In this document: positions 1 through 5,511 of the stretch, one piece after another
Numbering within the stretch: position 1 is the stretch's first letter
Layout of the letters: every line of letters starts with the position of its first letter
Source of the DNA: Rhodospirillaceae bacterium
GTDB lineage: Bacteria; Pseudomonadota; Alphaproteobacteria; DSM-16000; Inquilinaceae
Length of the DNA: 6,634 nt
Direction of reading: 5' to 3'
NCBI GenBank assembly: GCA_020638595.1
Contig: JACKIG010000054.1
Span: forward strand, 1 to 6,634
Notes under the pieces: model-generated
What the model was told of the DNA's origin: nothing
The model's database searches: none
What the model saw: the letters and a program-made list of their open reading frames with translations, nothing else
Translations under genes and position numbers: made by a program

Positions 1-691
1 CGGCCATGCGCCCTTCATCGTCTTCAAGGATGCCGACCCGGTCCACGCCGCCAAGGGCGCCGCGGCGGTGAAGTTCCTGAACACCGGACAGGCCTGCATC
101 TCGCCGAACCGCATGTTCGTGCACGAAAGCCAGGTCGAGCCCTTCCTGGAGGAGTTCACGAGCCGGGTGAACCGGCTGCGCGCCGGCAACGGCCTGGAGG
201 ACGGCATCGGCGTCGGCCCGCTGATCAACGAGGCCGCCATCGAGAAAATCGACCGCCAGGTCAAGGACGCGGTCGCCAAGGGCGCGCGCGTCCTGGCCGG
301 CGGCCATCGGCTGATGGACAACGGCCTGGACCGCGGCAGCTTCTACGCCCCCACCCTGCTGGCGGACGTGCGCCCGGACATGCTGATCTACCGCGAGGAA
401 ACCTTCGGCCCGGTCGCGCCCGTGATCGCCTATGGCGACGATGACGACGTGCTGGCCATGGCGAACGACACCCATTACGGGCTCGCCGCCTATGTCTACA
501 CCAACAGCATCGCCACCGGCATGCGCGCCTTCGAAGGGCTGAATTTCGGCATTATCGGCATCAACGACATCAATCCGACCTCGGCCAGCGCACCCTTCGG
601 CGGCACCAAGGACTCGGGCCTGGGCCGCGAGGGCGCGCGCGAGGGCATTGCCGAATACCTGGAGACCAAGACCGGCGGCTTCGCCGTCTGA
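1..691 (+). CDS. NAD(P)-dependent aldehyde dehydrogenase, SSADH-like, C-terminal part (5' end outside window)
   Basis: The reading frame is open from base 2 to the TGA at 689-691 and shows 229 residues, about the last half of a usual 480-residue aldehyde dehydrogenase. The family oxidises an aldehyde to its acid through a cysteine thioester, using NAD(P), in the cytoplasm. The visible part starts just after the usual catalytic-Glu motif (ELGG), so that Glu is off the window. The catalytic Cys is visible residue 32 (codon 95-97) in GQACISPNR. EETFGPV lies at 132-138, with the ribose-binding Glu at 133. PFGGTKDSGLGREG starts at 198, and the tail IAEYLETK is typical of succinate-semialdehyde dehydrogenases. 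One feature departs from SSADH: the position six before the Cys is Leu, where human SSADH has the substrate-binding Arg334. The exact substrate is therefore open; other small hydroxy- or oxo-aldehydes are possible. Family call is firm, substrate is not. Confidence 0.93.
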   Translation, partial: GHAPFIVFKDADPVHAAKGAAAVKFLNTGQACISPNRMFVHESQVEPFLEEFTSRVNRLRAGNGLEDGIGVGPLINEAAIEKIDRQVKDAVAKGARVLAGGHRLMDNGLDRGSFYAPTLLADVRPDMLIYREETFGPVAPVIAYGDDDDVLAMANDTHYGLAAYVYTNSIATGMRAFEGLNFGIIGINDINPTSASAPFGGTKDSGLGREGAREGIAEYLETKTGGFAV

Positions 692-710
692 CCGGCAGAT
701 CGCCCGGCAC

Positions 711-737
711 CCGGGGCGGCCCCAACGGGCGCCCCGG
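711..737 (+). terminator. GC-rich hairpin after the aldehyde dehydrogenase, possible terminator
   Basis: The 8-bp arms CCGGGGCG (711-718) and CGCCCCGG (730-737) match perfectly. A further CCC/GGG pairing (721-723 with 727-729) closes an AAC loop beyond a 2-nt bulge. The hairpin starts 19 bases after the TGA at 691. No T tract follows, so it is at best a weak or atypical intrinsic terminator, or a 3'-end stabilising structure. Confidence 0.4.
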
Positions 738-745
738 ACCCCGCA

Positions 746-784
746 CGCTTGCGACGGACGCTTCTGACGGGCGCCTCTGACAGG
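746..784. repeat. Three imperfect tandem copies of a 13-nt unit
   Basis: The units are CGCTTGCGACGGA (746-758), CGCTTCTGACGGG (759-771) and CGCCTCTGACAGG (772-784). Units 1 and 2 differ at three positions, units 2 and 3 at two. The next 13 bases (785-797) match unit 3 at about 7 of 13 positions and may be a decayed fourth copy. The array lies between the hairpin at 711-737 and the gene starting at 917, in sequence that looks non-coding. Its function is unknown; it could be chance, replication slippage or a protein-binding array. Confidence 0.45.
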
Positions 785-916
785 CGATCCCGATGGGTGC
801 GGGCGTCCGCCTGCGATAGCGCACCGCACATCAACCGCCATTCCCTCTGGGCGGGCTGGGTTGGTTTCGTTAGTCTCGGTTCCGACACGTTCAACGGTAG
901 ACGGGCGGACCATCCC

Positions 917-2116
917 ATGCGCATCACTGGCTGCGAAATCCTGCACTGCAACGCGGGCTGGCGGGATTTCTCCTTCCTGAAGCTGACCACGGACGAGGGC
1001 ATTACCGGCATCGCCGAGTACAACGAGTGCTATGGCTCGCCCGGCCTTTCGGTCGTCATCCGCCGGCTGGTGCAGCGCGTGGTCGGCATGGATGCCATGG
1101 CGCACGAACGCGTGCACCAGATGCTCTACGCCATGACCCGCCAGGCGCCGGGCGGCGTCAACCAGCAGGCCATCGCGGCGATCGAGAACGCGCTGCTCGA
1201 CATCAAGGGCCAGGCCCTGAACGCGCCGGTCTACGACCTGCTGGGCGGGGCCATGCGCACGGAAATCCCGGTCTATTGGAGCCATTGCGGCACCTATCTG
1301 CTCAACCCGGAGATGGCGGACCAGATCGGCCAGCCGGCGATCCGCAAGGTCGACGACCTGGTGGCGCTCGGCCGCCGGGTGCGCGATGCCGGCTTCCGCG
1401 GCCTGAAGACCAACATTTTCCTGTTCGATCCGGAGGCGGAAACGGCGGGCCTGCACATGCCGGGCTTCGGCCGCTCGCCCGGCTGGCCGGCGCTGCCCGC
1501 GACCCCGGCGCTGGTGGACGGGCTGCGCGAGCAGATCGCGGCGCTCGGCGAGGGCGCCGGCCCGGAAATGGGCATCCGCCTCGACCTGAACTTCAACTTC
1601 AAGCCGGAAGGCTACCGCCAGATCGCCCAGGGCCTGGACGATCTGGGCCTGACCTGGATCGAGATCGACCTCTACGACCCGAAGGCGCTGGCCGCCATCC
1701 GCGAGCGGGTCGCCACCCCCATCGCGTCCTGCGAATCCCTGTTCGGCCTGCGCGAATTCCGGCCCTTTTTCGAGCAGGCCAGCATGGACGTCGCCATCGT
1801 CGACCTGCCCTGGAACGGCACCTGGCTCGGCGCCAAGATCGCGGCGATGGCGGAGGCCTATGAGATCAACTGCGCGCCGCACAATTTCTACGGCAACCTC
1901 TCCAGCCTGATGAGCGCGCATTTCTGTGCGGCCATCCCGAATTTCCGGGTGATGGAGATCGATATCGACGACATTCCCTGGAAGGACGACATCCTCACCT
2001 GGAAGCCGGACATCCGCAACGGGGCGGTGCAATTGCCGCCGGGCCCCGGCTGGGGCGCCAAGCTGAACGAGGACGTGATCCGCGCCCACCCGCCGAAATT
2101 CGTGCCGGCGGATTGA
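917..2116 (+). CDS. Mandelate racemase/muconate lactonizing enzyme family protein (enolase superfamily, probable acid-sugar dehydratase)
   Basis: This is a 399-aa protein. Enzymes of this group take the proton next to a carboxylate using Mg2+, and most dehydrate sugar acids or racemise hydroxy acids. The N-terminal capping domain covers about residues 1-120 (AIENALLDIKG at 88-98), and the barrel follows. Metal ligands are inferred as Asp223 (RLDLN), Glu249 (WIEID) and Glu273 (SCES). The His-Asp pair fits His322 (CAPHNFYG) and Asp296 (IVDLPWNG), with Glu347 (VMEID) in the place of mandelate racemase Glu317. The second-strand motif is Lys164-Thr-Asn166, where mandelate racemase has K-x-K. About 57 residues separate it from Asp223, against about 30 in mandelate racemase, so there is an extra Gly/Pro-rich loop near 171-200. 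The ATG at 917 is chosen because the family N-terminus begins at MRITGCEIL and GGCGGA lies 7 nt upstream; the frame is open back to about 749, but that stretch is not family-like. Substrate unknown. Confidence 0.92.
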   Translation: MRITGCEILHCNAGWRDFSFLKLTTDEGITGIAEYNECYGSPGLSVVIRRLVQRVVGMDAMAHERVHQMLYAMTRQAPGGVNQQAIAAIENALLDIKGQALNAPVYDLLGGAMRTEIPVYWSHCGTYLLNPEMADQIGQPAIRKVDDLVALGRRVRDAGFRGLKTNIFLFDPEAETAGLHMPGFGRSPGWPALPATPALVDGLREQIAALGEGAGPEMGIRLDLNFNFKPEGYRQIAQGLDDLGLTWIEIDLYDPKALAAIRERVATPIASCESLFGLREFRPFFEQASMDVAIVDLPWNGTWLGAKIAAMAEAYEINCAPHNFYGNLSSLMSAHFCAAIPNFRVMEIDIDDIPWKDDILTWKPDIRNGAVQLPPGPGWGAKLNEDVIRAHPPKFVPAD

Positions 2117-2159
2117 TATCCGGACCCTCCATCGTCCCGATTAGAGCAAGTTCTTTTCC

Positions 2160-2308
2160 CACTGGCTCACCACCCAATCTTCCCCGTCCTCGCGAATGCG
2201 GGGACCCATGCCTGAGAGACCAAGACAGAGTCCGTGTCCTGTGAGACGCTCTCAGGCATGGGCTCCCGCTTGCGCGGGAGATGGGGCGGGACAGTGGGTC
2301 AACCAGTG
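2160..2308. repeat. 149-bp imperfect palindromic element (MITE-like or REP-like)
   Basis: The arms 2160-2218 and 2249-2308 are inverted copies of each other, ending in CACTGG at the left and CCAGTG at the right. The inner 14 bp are perfect: CCCATGCCTGAGAG (2205-2218) pairs with CTCTCAGGCATGGG (2249-2262). Outside this the arms pair with mismatches and small gaps. The right arm holds its own hairpin, CTCCCGC-TTGC-GCGGGAG (2263-2280). A 30-nt unpaired centre lies at 2219-2248. I see no coding capacity and no target-site duplication. As a transcript it would fold into a long stem downstream of the gene ending at 2116. Confidence 0.72.
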
Positions 2309-2515
2309 CCGAAAGCGCTCTGGCTCACCCCGCCTGCGCGGGGGAAATGGGGGAGGGAACCGAAAGTCGGGTGCGAATGCCTCCCGGACAAAGACACACG
2401 GACGAGAGCGCCTGCGCGGGGCCGTCACCGAACCTTCAAATGTCTGCAACGGCAGCGTAGCGATGGCGCCATAAGGGAGGCGGGTCTCTGACCGTTTCCG
2501 ACACGGAGCCCGCCC
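2309..2515. other. Intergenic stretch with fragments resembling the palindromic element; no gene seen
   Basis: CTGGCTCACC at 2320-2329 repeats 2162-2171 of the element just upstream. It runs into the hairpin CCCCGC-CTGC-GCGGGG (2328-2343), which resembles the hairpin at 2263-2280. CGCCTGCGCGGGG occurs at 2331-2343 and again at 2409-2421. GCCTCCC (2379-2385) and GGGAGGC (2475-2481) form a distant inverted pair, and ATGGCGCCAT (2463-2472) is a perfect 10-bp palindrome. These look like decayed or partial repeat copies. The short open frames here have no family resemblance. The promoter of the phosphatase gene should lie in this stretch, but I cannot pick it out. Confidence 0.5.
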
Positions 2516-4066
2516 ATGTCCCGCATCCTCACCACCCGCCGCCGCCTGTTGCAGACCGCCGGCGCGGGCCTGACGCTCGCCGCCGCCGGCGGCCTGGCCC
2601 GTCCGGCGCTGGCTGTCGGCGGCCGCCCGGTCATCACCCACGGTATCCAATCGGGCGACATCACCGCCAACAGCGCCGTGGTCTGGAGCCGCGCCGACCG
2701 CGCCGCCCGCATGATGGTCGAAGTCGCCGCCACCGAAGACTTCCACAACGCCCGCCTGATCCGCGGCCCGCACGCACTCGCCAACAGCGACTACACCGCG
2801 AAAATGGTCGTGACCGGCCTGGAGCCGGGCCAGGACGTGTTCTACCGCGTCCGCTTTGCCGGCCTCGACAGCGACAAGGCCACGTCCGAGCCGATGGTGG
2901 GCCGCATCCGCACGGCCCCCATGGCCAAGCGCGACATCACCTTCGTCTGGTCCGGCGACACCTGCGGCCAGGGCTGGGGCATCAACACCGAATGGGGCGG
3001 CATGCGCGGCTACAAGGCCATGCTGGACCAGAATCCGGACTTCTTCCTGAACAACGGCGACTGCATCTACGCCGACGGCCCGATCAAGCCCGAAGTCACG
3101 TTGAAGGACGGCAGCATCTGGAAGAACGTCACCACGGAAGAAAAGTCCAAGGTGGCCGAAACCCTGGCCGAGTTCCGCGGCAACTACAAATACAACCTGA
3201 TGGACACGAATGTCCGCGCGCTGCTGGCCCAAGTGCCGGTGATCGCCCAGTGGGACGACCACGAGACCCTGAACAACTGGTATCCGAACGAGATCCTGGC
3301 CGACGACCGCTACACCGAGAAAAGCGTCGCCCTGCTCTCCGCCCGCGCCAACCAGGCCTTCCACGAATTCATGCCGACCAACCCGTCCCTGGTCGAGCCG
3401 GGCCGCGTCTACCGCAAGATTTCCTATGGCCCGCTGCTGGACGTGTTCGTGCTCGACATGCGCAGCTATCGCGGCGACAACTCGCCGAACCGGCAGCCGA
3501 CGCGCAGCAGCGCCACCGACTTCCTCGGCCGCGAGCAATTGCAGTGGCTGAAGCGCGAACTGGCGACCAGCAAGGCCACCTGGAAGGTCATGGCCGCCGA
3601 CATGCCGATCGGCATCCTGGTGCGCGACGGCAAGACCGCTTTCGAGAACGGCTCCAACGGCGACGGCCCGGTGCTGGGGCGTGAGTTCGACATTGCCGAA
3701 CTGCTGTCCTTCCTGAAGGCGGCGAACATCCGCAACACCGTCTGGCTGACCACGGACGTGCACTACACCGCCGCCCATTACTACAACCCGAACAAGGCGC
3801 AGTTTCAGGACTTCCTGCCATTCTGGGAGTTCGTCTCCGGCCCGATCCATGCCGGCTCGTTCGGTCCGGGTGCGATGGACAACACCTTCGGGCCGGAGGT
3901 GAAATTCTCGAAAGACCCGGGCGGCGTCGCCAACCTGCCGCCGTCCGAGGGCCTGCAATTCTACGGCAGGATCGACATTGCCGCCGACAGCGGCGTGATG
4001 ACCGTCGATCTGCGCGACATCGCCAACACCTCGCTGTTCAAGGTCGACCTGTCGCCCGAGACATAG
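2516..4066 (+). CDS. PhoD-like alkaline phosphatase/phosphodiesterase, Tat-exported
   Basis: This 516-aa protein fits the PhoD family, metal-dependent phosphomono- and diesterases that release phosphate from organic esters outside the cytoplasm. Residues 1-33 form a twin-arginine signal: TRRRLLQ at 7-13, a hydrophobic Ala/Gly/Leu stretch, and a likely cut after ALA at 31-33. There is no lipobox, so a soluble periplasmic protein is expected. The N-terminal PhoD domain covers about 41-135 (THGIQSGD at 41-48, VVWSR at 55-59). The catalytic domain carries SGDTC (146-150; Cys150 fits the family's iron-ligand Cys), GDCIYADG (181-188; Asp182 and Tyr185 fit the GDxxY ligands), WDDHE (246-250) and TDVHY (413-417). 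All key motifs are present and the length is normal. The ATG at 2516 is supported by the Tat signal directly after it and by CGGAG at 2504-2508, 7 nt upstream. No convincing Pho box is visible. The next gene is 349 bp away, so it is probably transcribed alone. Confidence 0.95.
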   Translation: MSRILTTRRRLLQTAGAGLTLAAAGGLARPALAVGGRPVITHGIQSGDITANSAVVWSRADRAARMMVEVAATEDFHNARLIRGPHALANSDYTAKMVVTGLEPGQDVFYRVRFAGLDSDKATSEPMVGRIRTAPMAKRDITFVWSGDTCGQGWGINTEWGGMRGYKAMLDQNPDFFLNNGDCIYADGPIKPEVTLKDGSIWKNVTTEEKSKVAETLAEFRGNYKYNLMDTNVRALLAQVPVIAQWDDHETLNNWYPNEILADDRYTEKSVALLSARANQAFHEFMPTNPSLVEPGRVYRKISYGPLLDVFVLDMRSYRGDNSPNRQPTRSSATDFLGREQLQWLKRELATSKATWKVMAADMPIGILVRDGKTAFENGSNGDGPVLGREFDIAELLSFLKAANIRNTVWLTTDVHYTAAHYYNPNKAQFQDFLPFWEFVSGPIHAGSFGPGAMDNTFGPEVKFSKDPGGVANLPPSEGLQFYGRIDIAADSGVMTVDLRDIANTSLFKVDLSPET

Positions 4067-4099
4067 GCCGAAGCCCGGCCGTTTCGGTCCCGCCCCCTC

Positions 4100-4203
4100 C
4101 GCTTCACCCCGAGCAGCCGCGGACACTGTCCGGGGCGTATCGAGGGGCGTCAGGCACACCGTCCCTCGATACGCGGGCCTTGCCCGCTACTCGGGATGAA
4201 GCG
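4100..4203. repeat. Complete palindromic intergenic repeat, copy A
   Basis: The outer arms CGCTTCACCCCGAG (4100-4113) and CTCGGGATGAAGCG (4190-4203) pair at 13 of 14 positions. An inner stem pairs 4135-4149 with 4160-4174: 12 bp are perfect (GCGTATCGAGGG with CCCTCGATACGC), and three further pairs include one G-T. The loop is about 10 nt. The element begins 34 bases after the phosphatase stop codon. Its style, with arms ending near GGATGA and an inner CCCTCGATACGC, matches interspersed repeats I remember from alphaproteobacterial genomes; that link is from memory only. Confidence 0.75.
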
Positions 4204-4230
4204 CCGGTGGGCGGTCGACTCCCCACTCCC

Positions 4231-4296
4231 CGCTTCACCCCGAGTGGCCGCGGACACCGTCCGGGGCGTATCGAGGGGCGTCCGGTACCGGTCCCT
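4231..4296. repeat. Truncated palindromic repeat, copy B (left part only)
   Basis: Bases 4231-4285 repeat 4100-4154 in the same orientation with 51 of 55 positions identical; the differences are at 4114, 4115, 4127 and 4152 of copy A. After that the copies stay roughly alignable to about 4296 (GGTCCCTT against CGTCCCTC) and then diverge. The right arm that would close the palindrome is missing. A perfect 10-bp palindrome, CCGGTACCGG (4282-4291), sits where copy A has its loop. Confidence 0.75.
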
Positions 4297-4302
4297 TCCC
4301 CG

Positions 4303-4329
4303 GCGCCGGCTCTTTCAAGGGGCCGGCGC
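4303..4329. other. Strong GC hairpin upstream of the LLM oxidoreductase gene
   Basis: GCGCCGGC (4303-4310) pairs perfectly with GCCGGCGC (4322-4329). Three more pairs inward, two of them G-T, leave a TTCAA loop. TTTG follows directly. It could end transcription entering from the repeat region, or be part of the decayed right end of copy B. It lies upstream of the candidate promoter at 4344, so it would insulate the downstream gene rather than sit in its leader. Confidence 0.4.
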
Positions 4330-4343
4330 TTTGCCGTTGCGTA

Positions 4344-4372
4344 TCGACGCTGTCCGCCGAACGTCCTATCCT
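4344..4372 (+). promoter_or_regulatory. Candidate sigma-70-type promoter for the LLM oxidoreductase
   Basis: TCGACG (4344-4349, four of six matches to TTGACA) and TATCCT (4367-4372) are separated by 17 nt. The -10 candidate ends 43 nt before the ATG at 4416. This is a by-eye call in GC-rich DNA and may be chance. Confidence 0.3.
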
Positions 4373-4415
4373 GCGGCCCGACACGCGCACCCGCGGGACA
4401 AGGGATACCCTCATT

Positions 4416-5336
4416 ATGGCAATCGGCATCGGCCTCGGCATGGCGGAGTTTCCGTTTTCGTCCGCCAAGGCGTTCTGGCGCTGGGTCGACCAGTGCGAGA
4501 CCGGCGGCATCGACTCGCTCTGGCAGACCGATCGGCTGGTCTCGAAAGTGCCGTTCCTGGAGGCGATGAGCACCATGGCGGCGCTGGCCGGCGCCACCCA
4601 GCGGCTGAAATTCGGCATGAATGTCGCCAGCGCCGGCCTGCGCGACCCGCTGCTGCTGGCCAAGCAGTGTGCGACGGTGGATTTCCTCTCCAGCGGTCGC
4701 ATCCTGCCCGCCTTCGGCGTCGGCTCGCCGCTGGCGCCGGACTGGAGCGCCACCGGCCGCTCGTCCCAGGGCTCCGGCAAGATCGCCGACGAGGCGCTGG
4801 ACCTGATCGCGGCCCTCTGGCGCGAGGAAAAGGTCAGCTATGACGGCCAGTATTTCCAGTACAAGGAGGCCACGATCAGCCCCAGGCCGGTGAACAAGAA
4901 CATTCCGCTCTGGATCGGCGGTTCCTCCAAGGCTGCGATCCGCCGGACCGCACGCATCGGCACCGGCTGGCAGGCGGGCGCGGAGACGCCGGCCCAGGTC
5001 GCCCCGGTGATCGCCGCGATCAAGGCCGCGACGGCGGAGGCCGGCCGCTCCATCGACGACGACCATTACGGAACCGGCTTCTATTTCCGCTTCGGCGGCT
5101 GGGAGGACGGCCCGCTGCCCTTCCTGGTCAAGAACATCCAGAAGCGCACCGGCCGCGACCCCAAATACGCGTTCGCGGTGGGATCGGCCGACGACATCTG
5201 CGCCCGCATCGAGGAATATATCGCCGCCGGCGTCTCCAAATTCGTCCTGCGCCCGACCGGCGGCAGCGACCAGGAATTGCTCGACCAGACCCAGCGCCTG
5301 ATCGAAGATGTCATTCCGGTGTTCGCCGGGCGGTAG
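4416..5336 (+). CDS. LLM class flavin-dependent oxidoreductase
   Basis: This is a 306-aa protein of the bacterial luciferase-like monooxygenase superfamily, TIM-barrel enzymes that use FMN or F420 to oxidise or reduce small organic molecules in the cytoplasm. The barrel core is clear: LKFGMNV (64-70), RDPLLLAKQCATVDFLSSGR (76-95) followed by ILPAFGVGSP, and DEALDLIAALW (125-135). The segment ISPRPVNKNIPLWIGGSS (154-171) and then AIRRTARIGTGW is the usual LLM signature. VGSADDICARIEEYIAAGV (255-273) and FVLRP (276-280) form the C-terminal helix and strand. The length is normal and no signal peptide is seen. The ATG at 4416 is preceded by AAGGGA (4400-4405) with a 10-nt gap. Substrate, and FMN versus F420, cannot be read from the sequence. 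The flanking repeats isolate it from both neighbours, so context gives no substrate clue. Confidence 0.93.
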   Translation: MAIGIGLGMAEFPFSSAKAFWRWVDQCETGGIDSLWQTDRLVSKVPFLEAMSTMAALAGATQRLKFGMNVASAGLRDPLLLAKQCATVDFLSSGRILPAFGVGSPLAPDWSATGRSSQGSGKIADEALDLIAALWREEKVSYDGQYFQYKEATISPRPVNKNIPLWIGGSSKAAIRRTARIGTGWQAGAETPAQVAPVIAAIKAATAEAGRSIDDDHYGTGFYFRFGGWEDGPLPFLVKNIQKRTGRDPKYAFAVGSADDICARIEEYIAAGVSKFVLRPTGGSDQELLDQTQRLIEDVIPVFAGR

Positions 5337-5354
5337 GCCGTCTCATCCTCGTGG

Positions 5355-5455
5355 GCGTCATTGCGAGAAGCCGCAGGCGACGAAGCAATCCAGGCAATGC
5401 CCCTTCCCGGTCCGGCACTGGCCTGGATTGCTTCGGCTCCGCCTCGCAATGACGC
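5355..5455. repeat. 101-bp palindromic intergenic repeat (CGTCATTGCGAG type)
   Basis: The outer arms GCGTCATTGCGAG (5355-5367) and CTCGCAATGACGC (5443-5455) pair perfectly over 13 bp. The inner stem CGAAGCAATCCAGGC (5381-5395) pairs perfectly with GCCTGGATTGCTTCG (5421-5435) over 15 bp. Pairing continues inward with one mismatch, leaving a loop of roughly 5402-5413. The words CGTCATTGCGAG and GAAGCAATCCAG are familiar to me from interspersed repeats in alphaproteobacteria and some other groups. The element starts 18 bp after the LLM stop codon and ends 56 bp before the lactonase-family start. It may serve as a terminator or mRNA stabiliser for the upstream gene. Confidence 0.88.
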
Positions 5456-5511
5456 CGAAGGGTGGGGTAGACTGGCTGCAGACAAAAGCACCAAACCGAG
5501 GAACCGCCCCC

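Noticed and set aside
749..916. A 56-residue N-terminal extension of the enolase-superfamily protein
   Set aside because: It would begin at TTG inside the 13-nt tandem array, has no family similarity, and the ATG at 917 matches the usual family start with a purine-rich ribosome site upstream.
2160..2421. CRISPR-like array of hairpin repeats
   Set aside because: The repeats are inverted and unequal, without regular spacing or equal-length spacers, and no cas gene is present.
2486..2506. Possible Pho box upstream of the phosphatase (CTGACCGTTTCCGACAC)
   Set aside because: The first half matches CTGTCAT at only about four of seven positions and the second half, 11 nt on, is worse; too weak to claim phosphate control.
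2252..4159. A very long open frame on the reverse strand opposite the phosphatase gene
   Set aside because: It lies antisense to a clear PhoD-family gene. Its translation is low-complexity Ala/Gly/Val/Arg-rich with no recognisable domain, as expected for a stop-poor frame in GC-rich DNA.
4104..5066. Reverse-strand open frame across the LLM gene and the repeat region
   Set aside because: It is antisense to a clear LLM oxidoreductase and includes intergenic repeat sequence; no domain is recognisable.
5308..5511. A 68-residue N-terminal extension of the lactonase-family protein
   Set aside because: It begins inside the upstream LLM gene and is encoded mainly by the palindromic repeat, whereas 5512 has a good ribosome binding site.
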